A stretch of DNA of 56,978 nucleotides. Source: Desulfovibrionales bacterium (lineage in GTDB: Bacteria; Desulfobacterota; Desulfovibrionia; Desulfovibrionales; Desulfovibrionaceae). A program made the position numbers and the translations under genes. The stretch lies in assembly GCA_030156255.1 (NCBI GenBank), contig JASGMV010000021.1:1-56978 (forward strand), written 5' to 3'. Of this stretch, positions 16,146-24,207 are shown one piece after another. Numbering within the stretch: position 1 is the first letter of the stretch; each line of letters opens with the position of its first letter. The notes beneath the pieces were generated by a model. That model saw only the letters and a list, made by a program, of their open reading frames with translations, had not been told where the DNA came from and ran no database searches.

Positions 16146-16598
16146 ATGGACAGACGCCGCTTTATCAATCTTATGGCCGCGGCCGTGGCGTCAAGCGCCG
16201 GCCTGCTCACCGCCTGCGGCAAGCCGACCAAATACCTGGTCAACCCCTATGTGGCGAAAAGCATGACGCCGCCGCCCATCAAATACTGCTTCACCACGGT
16301 CGGCCACGTCCCAGGGGCCCAGCCGTTCATTTTCGGAGGGACCTGCTGCTGCACGCCCACCCAAGAGCTCATGGACCAGTACCACGCCGACGGCTTCCTT
16401 TTGGACATGGAGCTTGAGGACCTTCTCGCCGAATATGAAACAAGAGGCATTGTCCTGAGGCATGAAGGGGGCTGGCAGTGCAATAATCTCTGCAGCTCGG
16501 GGCCGCATCTTGTTTTCGGCGGCCATTGTATGGTTCCCCCCACCATCGGCACCCAAAACTATGAGAACGTCATCACCGGCAAAAAACCCGTGGTGTAG
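16146..16598 (+). CDS. Cys-rich Tat-exported lipoprotein, unknown function
   Basis: 150 residues. The N-terminus MDRRRFINLMAAAVASSAG is a twin-arginine signal and ends in a lipobox (LLTAC, Cys24). The mature part has further Cys at 48, 67-69 (a CCC triplet), 112, 116 and 128, plus His54, His106 and His127. Tat export usually means folding or cofactor loading in the cytoplasm, so a metal or Fe-S site is plausible. I recognise no family. It sits between the COG3014-like and YcfL-like genes with gaps of 16 and 9 bases. Confidence 0.6.
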   Translation: MDRRRFINLMAAAVASSAGLLTACGKPTKYLVNPYVAKSMTPPPIKYCFTTVGHVPGAQPFIFGGTCCCTPTQELMDQYHADGFLLDMELEDLLAEYETRGIVLRHEGGWQCNNLCSSGPHLVFGGHCMVPPTIGTQNYENVITGKKPVV

Positions 16599-16607
16599 GA
16601 GTTCGCC

Positions 16608-17063
16608 ATGAAACCTATCACGCTTCTTCTCATCGTCGCGGCCATGGCCGCCTGCTTCGGCTGCAGCCCGGCCGTGTCCCCCAAGGCGGGCTTCCAATCC
16701 GTGGCCTCGGAACAGGAAAACAAAATCATCTATCTGCGCCGCGACGGATATGTAGGCAGCCAGTACGCCACGCTCAACTACTACCTCAAAGTGGTCAAGC
16801 AATTCTCGAAATACGACGAAAGCGGCCTGTTCCAGGTAGTGGTCGTCTTCAACAACGACCGCTACGAGGAAACCCGCCGCAATCTCAACTGCGACATCCA
16901 GGTCGTGTTTCTGGACGAGGACGGCATAGAACTGGAAAAAACCAACTGGCAGCCGTACATGTTCCCCTCGGGCCAGGACGTAACCATCAAGACGGTCTCT
17001 TTGAGCCCCGACGCCCGGGACTATAAAATCTATGTCCGGGAGCCGCGCGACGCGGACTGGTAA
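16608..17063 (+). CDS. YcfL-like lipoprotein (DUF1425)
   Basis: 151 residues with a lipoprotein signal (MAAC Cys16 or CFGC Cys19). The mature domain is a small immunoglobulin-like beta fold: FQVVVVFNNDRYEETRRNLNC, then QVVFLDEDGIELEKTNWQPY, as in YcfL/DUF1425 proteins. In E. coli ycfL lies next to lpoB, so finding both types here in one cluster is consistent with a shared function at the outer membrane or peptidoglycan. Molecular role unknown. A GGAG site precedes the ATG. Confidence 0.68.
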   Translation: MKPITLLLIVAAMAACFGCSPAVSPKAGFQSVASEQENKIIYLRRDGYVGSQYATLNYYLKVVKQFSKYDESGLFQVVVVFNNDRYEETRRNLNCDIQVVFLDEDGIELEKTNWQPYMFPSGQDVTIKTVSLSPDARDYKIYVREPRDADW

Positions 17064-17079
17064 GCTCCGGAGGTGAGCC

Positions 17080-18105
17080 ATGCCTAGGTTGATCCATTCT
17101 CCATGTTCGGCCGTCCTTCTTTTCGCGGCGGCGTTTTGGATGTTCTTCACGTTGCCCGTCCCGCCGGCGGCGGGCCAAGACCTCATGAACCCCACGGATT
17201 TCGACCACGAAGTTCGTAAGGGCAAAAAAGACCGGTCGCCCCAATACACCGTTCGCGTAGCGCTGATCACCGTAGAGGATACGGAACTGGTGAACAGCCC
17301 GTACGGCAAACACACCGGCGGCGAGGAAATAAAACGCGTGGGCGACGCCAGCGAAACCACCGTGAGCAGCCCCGAACGCTACGACACGCGCCGGGACGCG
17401 GCGGGCTACAGCAAACGCGTGCGGGAGCTCATCACCTACAGGTTGTCCGCCCTGCCCTGCGTCGACCTTGTGGACAGAGAGGACATCAACGCCCTCGTCC
17501 GCGAACAGGAGTTCGCCCAGCGCAGCACATTGGTGGACAAAACGTCTCTCGGCGACGCCGCCGTGCTCATGCCGCAATACCTGGTGAAGGGTTATTTCAC
17601 CTTCAACGAGGTCGCCTGCAAAAACGAACGCACCCCTGAAGAGGAGGCGTGGCTCGGAAACGAGGACAACACCCCTCCGAAAAAGAAGTTGCGGCTGCAG
17701 CTCAAAGTCATTGACGCGCGCACGTCGCAGATCGCCTACGTGGCCTGCGGCGCGGGCAATGGCGTGGAGAGCGCGGTCAAGGCGTCGGTGAAGGATCTGC
17801 AGCAGCATATGGATCTGCTTTTGCCCACCGTACGGGCCATCGCCGTCAGCGGCTCCGGCCCCAAGCAGGAAGTGCGCCTGAACGCCGGGACGGACGCGGG
17901 ACTCGTTCCGGGATTGACGTTCTATCTGGTGCGCCATCAGGGGGACAAACGCTTCATCGACTATGACGACATCGACTATGTGGCCGCCTGCGAGATCGCA
18001 ACCGCGACCCCGGAAAAAGCCCAAGCGAAAATCGTCGAGCTGCTCGGTGAATCGAAACCGCAAAAGGGAGACCTTGTCTTTTTCCACTACCCCGAACAAT
18101 ATTAA
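17080..18105 (+). CDS. CsgG/HfaB-like secretion protein
   Basis: 341 residues with a Sec signal cleaved near PAAG (residue 35) but no lipobox, unlike canonical CsgG. The segment CVDLVDREDINALVREQEFAQRS, then the YLVKGYFTF strand and KLRLQLKVIDARTSQIAY, match the CsgG alpha/beta domain. CsgG forms an outer-membrane export pore for curli and HfaB anchors holdfast. No curlin-like substrate is visible nearby. The missing lipid anchor suggests it is periplasmic or a divergent pore. It lies in the middle of the eight-gene cluster, 16 bases after the YcfL-like gene. Confidence 0.68.
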   Translation: MPRLIHSPCSAVLLFAAAFWMFFTLPVPPAAGQDLMNPTDFDHEVRKGKKDRSPQYTVRVALITVEDTELVNSPYGKHTGGEEIKRVGDASETTVSSPERYDTRRDAAGYSKRVRELITYRLSALPCVDLVDREDINALVREQEFAQRSTLVDKTSLGDAAVLMPQYLVKGYFTFNEVACKNERTPEEEAWLGNEDNTPPKKKLRLQLKVIDARTSQIAYVACGAGNGVESAVKASVKDLQQHMDLLLPTVRAIAVSGSGPKQEVRLNAGTDAGLVPGLTFYLVRHQGDKRFIDYDDIDYVAACEIATATPEKAQAKIVELLGESKPQKGDLVFFHYPEQY

Positions 18106-18129
18106 CGAATTTCAGGACGCAGAACCGCC

Positions 18130-19509
18130 ATGACTTCGCGCAGCCTGGTCCTCGTTTGCCTGTTCACGCTCCTCGTCTCCGGCGGATGCATCCGCCAGAA
18201 ACGCGGCGATGTCTTTGACGGTGTTGTGGAGCAGTTCAACAGCATGTCGTCCCCGTATGAGACGGACGGCTCCACGCTGACGGACCGGCAATGTTTCGAC
18301 AAGGCCCTTCAGGAATTTCAGAACGAGCGGTACCTGGAGGCCCAACGGCTGTTCGCCAACCTGGAAAGCCGGTATCCGTCCAGCGCCCTGGCGCCGGCCG
18401 CCGTCTATTACCAGGGTGAGTGTTTTCGCAAGAAAGCCGTCTGCCCGCAGGCGTTGCGCTACTACGAAGCCCTGGACAAACGCTGGCCGTCCTCGGAATA
18501 CGCGCCGTTGGCCAAGCTCAAGCAGGCCGTGTGCTTCCAGCGCACGGGGCGAAGCAATCTCGCCAACAGCCTGTTCCGCAAAGTCCAGGCGGCCTACCCG
18601 GAAACGAAGTACGCCGCAGCCGCCCAGGCGGGGCTGGACGGCCGGCTGACTCCGGCCGAAACCCTGGCGCCCGACGCAACGGCTCCCGACGCCGCCGAGG
18701 AAAAGGCTCCGGCGTGGACAGCCCCGACCCGCGCGGCAAGTCCGGTTATCCCTCCATCGGCCCAGGCCGCCTGCGCCGCCGCCTACCCCAACCGCTATCT
18801 CATCATCATCGCCAACGGAGCATACAAGCATTACAGCCAACTCAGCTACACAGCCAACGACGCGGCGACCCTGCGGCGCCTCGGCGCCTGCTATATGGGC
18901 GTCCCCGAGCAGAACATCAGCGTCCACCGCGACGTCACCTATGCGGAGTTGAAACGCATCCTTGAAAACATTTCCCGGGAGATCAGCCAGCACGACGCCG
19001 TGGTCTTCGTCTACTACACCGGGCACGGCGCCGAGGACGCCAGGGGAGCGCCATACATCATTCCCGTAGACGCCCAGCTCCTCTCGCAACAAGACCTGGA
19101 GGAAAGCGCCGTCCCCCTCCGGTTTGTCCGGGACAAGCTGGGGAACGTGCAGGCGAGCCGCAAGGTGGTGCTGTGGGACGCCTGCCGGCTGGAGACTCCC
19201 TGGAAGCCCGTCACGGTGCATCTGGCGAAATCCAAGACCCCGGCGGCGGACCAAACCTACGTTTTCTCCTCCGCGTCCGGCCAAGCCAGCAATATCTCCC
19301 GCGACAAACGCCTTTCGGCCTTCGTGAACAGCCTGTGGGAGCTGGCCGCGGCGGGCGCCTCCAACCTGGACGCCGACGGGAGCGGATATGTGGATATCGG
19401 AGAAATGGAGACGGCCCTGACGTTGCGCCTGCGCCGCATTTCCCCCGACGCATCGCAAGCCCTCGAAATCCGCGGCCGTAAAGACACGCCGTTCTTCCCG
19501 GCGCATTAG
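18130..19509 (+). CDS. Lipoprotein with TPR, caspase-like protease and EF-hand
   Basis: 459 residues with a lipoprotein signal (VSGGC, Cys20). Residues 45-165 hold TPR/YbgF-like repeats (ALQEFQNERYLEAQRLF; YYQGECFRKKAV). A Pro/Ala linker leads to a peptidase C14 (caspase/metacaspase-like) domain at 220-400, with the catalytic pair visible as His299 (YYTGHG) and Cys352 (WDACRLE). A complete EF-hand loop follows at 414-425 (DADGSGYVDIGE), suggesting calcium control. Bacterial caspase homologues cleave after basic or acidic residues; the substrate here is unknown. Exported, lipid-anchored members are unusual. The next gene encodes a DUF4384-like protein. Confidence 0.82.
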   Translation: MTSRSLVLVCLFTLLVSGGCIRQKRGDVFDGVVEQFNSMSSPYETDGSTLTDRQCFDKALQEFQNERYLEAQRLFANLESRYPSSALAPAAVYYQGECFRKKAVCPQALRYYEALDKRWPSSEYAPLAKLKQAVCFQRTGRSNLANSLFRKVQAAYPETKYAAAAQAGLDGRLTPAETLAPDATAPDAAEEKAPAWTAPTRAASPVIPPSAQAACAAAYPNRYLIIIANGAYKHYSQLSYTANDAATLRRLGACYMGVPEQNISVHRDVTYAELKRILENISREISQHDAVVFVYYTGHGAEDARGAPYIIPVDAQLLSQQDLEESAVPLRFVRDKLGNVQASRKVVLWDACRLETPWKPVTVHLAKSKTPAADQTYVFSSASGQASNISRDKRLSAFVNSLWELAAAGASNLDADGSGYVDIGEMETALTLRLRRISPDASQALEIRGRKDTPFFPAH

Positions 19510-19516
19510 GCGGAAC

Positions 19517-20362
19517 ATGCGCACGCCCCGTTTCCTCTTCACCCCGGCGTTCGCCCTGGTCGTACTGGCGGCGTGCGTCTGCCTGCCGGGCCGGCTGCAC
19601 AGTGAAGAACCCGCCGGCGTGCGCATCGTGCGCAATGTGACCGCGGAAGGCGCCTGCGTTGTCGCCGGCGTCACGGCGGAGCAGTCGCAACGTTGCGCTC
19701 TGAACCGGGCGCGGGAGCGGATTGTGGAGACGGCGAACGGCGTCAGCGTCACGGCGAGCACTCTGGTCAAAAATCACATCGTCATGATGGACCTGATCAA
19801 AAGCTTCTCGCACGGGCACATCATCAAAGAGCAGGCGCGCTGGCTACCCATCGTCCAACACCAGGACGACCCGGCGACGCCGCCCGTCCCGGAATACAGA
19901 GTGCGTCTCACCGCGGATGTCGCCATACCGGAGCAGCGCGTTCCCCACTTCGCCTTCACCGCCAAACTCAACCGCTACGCCTTCCAGGACGGCGAATCGG
20001 CCCGGCTCACCATCCAAACAGGAAAACAATGCTCCCTGGCCGTCTTCAACTTCGCCTCCGACGACACCGTCACCCGCATCTTTCCCGTGAACGATCAACC
20101 GTTTTTGCTGCAGCCCGGCCAGTCCTTCTCCCTGCCCGACGGCCGATGGATCGAGGCGCTCGACATGCACGTCTTTCCGGGCCATGCTCGCGAGGTGGAA
20201 AGCTTTCTGGCGGTCTGCACCGTGCACAATCCTCAATCCGCCCTCCAAGGGCTCGAAGCGCAAACACCGTACCCCTTCACTGAATTTTATCGACGCTACA
20301 CCGGAATCGCCGGATATTCGGAGGAAATCTTCCTCCCCTACGAGGTGACCGCCCATGACTGA
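19517..20362 (+). CDS. Exported DUF4384-like protein, partner of the caspase lipoprotein
   Basis: 281 residues with an N-terminal export signal; LAAC (Cys20) may be a lipobox. Residues 35-135 (ITVETANGVSV-type region, RARERIVETANGVSV) resemble the N-terminal domain of LPP20/FlgT-like proteins. Residues 150-260 (FTAKLNRYAFQDGESARLTIQTGKQCSLAVFNF, FLLQPGQSFSLPDGRW in shorter pieces) resemble DUF4384, a beta domain frequently linked to caspase-type proteases. It starts 7 bases after the caspase gene. Likely a binding or regulatory partner on the periplasmic side. Confidence 0.6.
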   Translation: MRTPRFLFTPAFALVVLAACVCLPGRLHSEEPAGVRIVRNVTAEGACVVAGVTAEQSQRCALNRARERIVETANGVSVTASTLVKNHIVMMDLIKSFSHGHIIKEQARWLPIVQHQDDPATPPVPEYRVRLTADVAIPEQRVPHFAFTAKLNRYAFQDGESARLTIQTGKQCSLAVFNFASDDTVTRIFPVNDQPFLLQPGQSFSLPDGRWIEALDMHVFPGHAREVESFLAVCTVHNPQSALQGLEAQTPYPFTEFYRRYTGIAGYSEEIFLPYEVTAHD

Positions 20363-20440
20363 GCGCTCCAGCAAAGGCACGGGCGCCGCTCCGGTCGCGT
20401 CGCTGTGTTTTTTTCCCAACCCGCAAGCAAGGAGCTCGAC

Positions 20441-20998
20441 GTGATCAAACGGATCTTGTGCGTTTTGGCGTTCACGCTTTTGACGGCGACAGCGGCCCAC
20501 GCGGATTTTCGCCTCCCCAAAAACGTCGGGGACTTCGTCCTGGGAGACGACATCAGCAACTACACCGAGTTGGTGGACATGGGCTCGCTGACGACGCCGG
20601 CCAACCATCCCTACGCCTCGCAGGTCAAGGTCAAAAACATTCCCGGCGTGAAGTCCGGGTACGTCAGCTTCGGCGACTGCGCCCACCCGGGCCGAATCTT
20701 TCGGATAAAGCTCAAGTACGAGGACGCAAGCGATAAGCTCTTCCACCGGATCATGGCCATTTACACCAACGCATACGGCATGCCGGAAAGCTGGGGCGAC
20801 GTGGAGGAAACGTTCGAAGGCTGGAAATGGAGCCTCAAGGATGACTACGGAAACGAAGTCAACATCATTCTGGAGCGCTATCTCCGAGGAGAGGGCGTAG
20901 AGCCCGGCGTCTCCCTGCGAGCCTATATCCCGAGCTACCGTCAGGCCGAGCGCGAGTGCTGGCTCCGACACGCGAAGGACGCAAAGAAAAAGAAATAG
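20441..20998 (+). CDS. Small secreted protein, unknown function
   Basis: 185 residues from a GTG start preceded by AAGGAG. A Sec signal peptide is cleaved near AHA (about residue 22). The mature part is a mixed alpha/beta domain with two Cys and a lysine-rich C-terminus (HAKDAKKKK). I do not recognise a family. It is the last gene of the envelope cluster, 78 bases after the DUF4384-like gene, followed by a strong hairpin. Confidence 0.6.
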   Translation: MIKRILCVLAFTLLTATAAHADFRLPKNVGDFVLGDDISNYTELVDMGSLTTPANHPYASQVKVKNIPGVKSGYVSFGDCAHPGRIFRIKLKYEDASDKLFHRIMAIYTNAYGMPESWGDVEETFEGWKWSLKDDYGNEVNIILERYLRGEGVEPGVSLRAYIPSYRQAERECWLRHAKDAKKKK

Positions 20999-21005
20999 CG
21001 CCGCG

Positions 21006-21048
21006 CCGAGCGTCAGCGCCGTTGTTTCCCAAAGGCGCTGACGCTCGG
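21006..21048. terminator. Bidirectional terminator between convergent genes
   Basis: A perfect 15-bp stem (ccgagcgtcagcgcc/ggcgctgacgctcgg) with a 13-base loop lies between the plus-strand secreted protein and the minus-strand aldo/keto reductase. T-rich tattttatt follows on the plus side. Confidence 0.85.
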
Positions 21049-21052
21049 TATT

Positions 21053-22045
21053 TTATTGGTCGCTTATCGTTTTGAGCGCCGAGTTCGGATAGCGGTCTCC
21101 GGTATTCGGATAATTGGCGATAACCGCCTCTATCGCCTGGATGTCCCGCTCGTCCAGGGAGACGTCCACGGCTTGCGCGTTCAGTTCAAGATACCGCCTC
21201 CGTTTGGTCCCGGGGATGGGAATCATGTTGTCCCACTTGCACAGCAACCAGGCCAGAGCCAATTGCGCCGTGTTGACGCCCTTGTCGCCGGCCAGAGCGT
21301 CCAGCTCCCGCATCATGGCGAGATTGTTTTTGAGGTGCTCGCCCTGAAAGCGGGGCAATGCGAACCTTGAATCGCCCTCCGGCAGTTGGGACAGGTCGAA
21401 ATTGCTGGTGAACATGCCTCGCCCCAGAGGAGAGAACGGAACCAGAGTGATCCCGAGTTCGTTGATCGTCGGCAGAATTTCCTTTTCCACGTCGCGCGTC
21501 AGCAACGAATATTCGCTCTGCAACGCCGCGATGTCGTGAACGGCGCACGCACGGCGGATGGACTCGGCCGAGGCCTCCGAAAGGCCGAGAAAGCGCACCT
21601 TCCCCTCCCGGACCAGTTCGGCCATGGCGCCGACGCTCTCCTCCACCGGAACCTTCGGGTCGATGCGGTGCAGGTAATAAAGATCGATATAGTCGGTCTC
21701 CAGGCGCTGGAGGCTCAGCTCCACCGCTTGGCGCATCCACTGCGGCGATCCATCCTGTCTGGGATCGAAAAGACCGCCGTTTTCGGGAGAGCGCAACCCG
21801 AATTTCGTGGCCAGAAAAACCTTGTCCCGATTCCCCTTCAGGGCCTTGGCGATGAGCCTTTCATTGGCGCCGTCGCCGTAATAGTCCGCCGTATCCCAGA
21901 AGTTGACGCCGAGCTCCAAAGCCCGTTGCAGGGTCGCCAGGCTTTCCTCGTCATCCCTGCGGCCGTAGCCGTGGGACATCCCCATGCAGCCGAGGCCGAG
22001 AGCCGACACCTCGACCCCGGTTTTCCCAAGTTGTTTGTATTGCAT
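21053..22045 (-). CDS. Aldo/keto reductase
   Basis: 330 residues, full length for the YajO/AKR13-like group of NADPH-dependent reductases of aldehydes and ketones. The TIM-barrel catalytic tetrad is visible: Asp in [10 protein letters not shown], Tyr in the same loop, Lys in LATKFG and His in YYLHRID. The cofactor loop [15 protein letters not shown] is typical for the NADP phosphate. The start at 22045 ([10 protein letters not shown]) is supported by AAGGAG; a longer frame upstream lacks a site. It stands alone between two terminators. Physiological substrate unknown. Confidence 0.92.
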   Translation of the reverse strand: MQYKQLGKTGVEVSALGLGCMGMSHGYGRRDDEESLATLQRALELGVNFWDTADYYGDGANERLIAKALKGNRDKVFLATKFGLRSPENGGLFDPRQDGSPQWMRQAVELSLQRLETDYIDLYYLHRIDPKVPVEESVGAMAELVREGKVRFLGLSEASAESIRRACAVHDIAALQSEYSLLTRDVEKEILPTINELGITLVPFSPLGRGMFTSNFDLSQLPEGDSRFALPRFQGEHLKNNLAMMRELDALAGDKGVNTAQLALAWLLCKWDNMIPIPGTKRRRYLELNAQAVDVSLDERDIQAIEAVIANYPNTGDRYPNSALKTISDQ

Positions 22046-22228
22046 CTTGTTCTCCTTTGGCGTTCCAGTGCATTCTGAGGATGGATAAGGCTCGAACGGA
22101 CACTGGGCTAGCACATTCAAAGCATCTTCGCCAGAATGCCCGTCCGGACCGGCAAGCCTCCGTGGGGAGAAAACATGCGATGCTTTCGGAAAAGGATGCG
22201 GCGGACTGCGCCGCAGGACTGCGGGGAG

Positions 22229-22681
22229 TTACGCCGAGCGCCACCGGACCTGGCGTAATGCTTCGTAGAGCATGATTCCGGCCGCGGTGGACAGATTGAG
22301 GCTGCGGATGTTGTCGGTGATGGGAATACGGATGCGCAGTTCGGAGGAAGCCATCACCTCCGAAGGCAGGCCGCGGGTTTCCGGCCCCAAGACCAGCAGA
22401 TCCCCGGGCTGAAACGAAAAGTCGCAGCAGGGCTCTCCCTGCCGGGCGCTGGACATGACCAGCCTGCCTGCGGGACGTCCTTCGAGAAAACGCTTCCAGT
22501 CCGGCCAGACCGTCAACCGGACCTTTGGCCAATAATCCAACCCGGCGCGCCGCAGATAACGGTCCTCCAAGGAGAATCCGAGCGGACCCACCAGGTGCAG
22601 CTCCACATCGAATCCGGCGCAAAGCCTGGCGATATTGCCGGTGTTGGGCGGAATTTCCGGTTCAACCAGAACCACATGCAT
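22229..22681 (-). CDS. trmL: tRNA (cytidine(34)-2'-O)-methyltransferase
   Basis: 150 residues of the SPOUT superfamily, the length of TrmL/YibK. The start MHVVLVEPEIPPNTGNIARLC and the C-terminal knot (LVLGPETRGLPSEV; IPITDNIRSLNLSTAAGI, each conserved) bind S-adenosylmethionine. The enzyme methylates the wobble ribose of tRNA-Leu. The start is uncertain: 22681 fits the family; an ATG at 22696 is possible; neither has a clear ribosome binding site. A tRNA-Val gene and its terminator lie immediately upstream on the same strand. Confidence 0.9.
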   Translation of the reverse strand: MHVVLVEPEIPPNTGNIARLCAGFDVELHLVGPLGFSLEDRYLRRAGLDYWPKVRLTVWPDWKRFLEGRPAGRLVMSSARQGEPCCDFSFQPGDLLVLGPETRGLPSEVMASSELRIRIPITDNIRSLNLSTAAGIMLYEALRQVRWRSA

Positions 22682-22704
22682 GGGAGGCGTTTCCATAGAC
22701 TCGA

Positions 22705-22732
22705 AGGAAAAACCCGGCCAAAGGCCGGGTTT
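22705..22732 (-). terminator. Intrinsic terminator of the tRNA gene
   Basis: On the minus strand a 10-bp stem (aaacccggcc/ggccgggttt) with loop ttt is followed by more T residues, just after the tRNA-Val 3' end. Confidence 0.9.
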
Positions 22733-22741
22733 CAAGAAAAG

Positions 22742-22817
<76 letters not shown>

Positions 22818-22881
22818 GAGGGGGAGATATATAACCAACAGCGCCCCCCTTGGCAAGCGTTTCCTTGCATCTCCCCAGGGG

Positions 22882-24105
22882 TCAATTTTCCTCCGGCGCG
22901 CCGTGAACCCGTCGAGCGAGATCCCTCAGGCAGGCGAACAGTTCTTGCTTCTCCACCGGCTTGCTCAACACGCCCGTGCAGCCGACGTCCCTGCACCGAT
23001 GCGCTGCGCCATCTCCGTCGTGTCCGGTCAAAGCGATCACGGGAGTCGGCGGCAATCCGTGCTCCCTCTCGTAATCCCGAATGGCCCGGGTGGCCTCGTA
23101 GCCATTCAGGACGGGCATCTCCATGTCCATGAGCACCACGTCGACCTCGCCCTCCTGGAATCGCAGCAGGCCTTCTTCGCCGTTCTGCGCGAAGGACAAT
23201 TCGTAAGGCGTCTTCCGCAAATAAAAATCCACGAGCATGCGGCTGTTGCGGGAGTCCTCCACGTACAACACGCTCAACCCGGGGTCTTTGTCCGCGCGGG
23301 GAGCGTCCTCATCCGCGATGGCGTCGGTGCAGTTGTCGGCCAGGTCTTCGTAGATCATGGCGTTCTCCAACGACAGCGCCGCCTGGACGGCCAACGTCGA
23401 AAGGAACTTGAGCTCCGCCGCCGTGAACCGGCCGCGCTGAGGGCTCGTAACGTTCACGACGCCGATGCTTTTTTCCTTGATTTTCAGGGGAGCGCAAATT
23501 TGGGAGCCGGGGATGTACGCTTCGTCCCGGCTTCGTGGATCGTTGATGACGTTGTCCACCACCTCGGCCCGCCCACTTTCGAAGACGTGGCCCGGAATGC
23601 CCTGCCCGGGCTTGTAAGTCCGCGCCGCCGAGTACTCCCGCCCCCGTATGGCGACTTCCTTCAACTCCCCGCAGCGTTCGTCGAACAACATCAAGGAGGC
23701 GTGGGTCACCTTGAAAAACCGCCGGAGCTCATCCAGCATGATGCTGGCGATCTCCCTGGAGTCCAAGGAGGCCTGCATTTTTTCGGTCAAGGCGTAGACC
23801 AGGGACAGCTCTTTGTATTTCTCCAAAGCGTCCTGGCACACGGCGCGCTTCTCGCGCTCCAGTTCAGCAAGGTAGGAGAGCAAATCCGCACTGCGCTTCG
23901 CCTCGACGCCCCCGGCCACCCAGCCGATCGCCTCCTCTTCCAGCAACACGGGGTGCTCCATGGACTGGCAGATCAATTCTCCCCACAGGACGGACCGATC
24001 CATGTCCAACAGGCAGGATCCGGGCGCCAAGGCGTCCAACGTTTTCGCCACCGACTCCGGCAGGCCCTTACGAAAAAGCAGCTTCTTCAAAGAGGGAGGT
24101 TTCAT
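22882..24105 (-). CDS. GAF domain protein with C-terminal receiver
   Basis: 407 residues, cytoplasmic. A coiled segment near 80-115 leads to a GAF domain at about 110-250 (MLDELRRFFKVTHASLMLFD, YIPGSQICAPL, IGVVNVTSP), which may bind a small ligand. The C-terminus (about 275-400) is a receiver with acidic YVEDS and the phosphoacceptor Asp327 in LMDMEMP, plus the conserved Lys in LSKPV. There is no kinase or output domain, so it may relay phosphate or act by protein contact. A TTG start 15 bases upstream is an alternative. The HD-GYP gene lies just upstream on the same strand, probably in one operon. Confidence 0.85.
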   Translation of the reverse strand: MKPPSLKKLLFRKGLPESVAKTLDALAPGSCLLDMDRSVLWGELICQSMEHPVLLEEEAIGWVAGGVEAKRSADLLSYLAELEREKRAVCQDALEKYKELSLVYALTEKMQASLDSREIASIMLDELRRFFKVTHASLMLFDERCGELKEVAIRGREYSAARTYKPGQGIPGHVFESGRAEVVDNVINDPRSRDEAYIPGSQICAPLKIKEKSIGVVNVTSPQRGRFTAAELKFLSTLAVQAALSLENAMIYEDLADNCTDAIADEDAPRADKDPGLSVLYVEDSRNSRMLVDFYLRKTPYELSFAQNGEEGLLRFQEGEVDVVLMDMEMPVLNGYEATRAIRDYEREHGLPPTPVIALTGHDGDGAAHRCRDVGCTGVLSKPVEKQELFACLRDLARRVHGAPEEN

Positions 24106-24207
24106 GTCTACCCCTGGCAAAGGTGAAAGTCCCTCTTTCTATCTTAACTGATTTTCAGGAATAAATAAAGGGTGACGGACCAAAAGGAAGAACGTCGGCG
24201 GGAAGTG

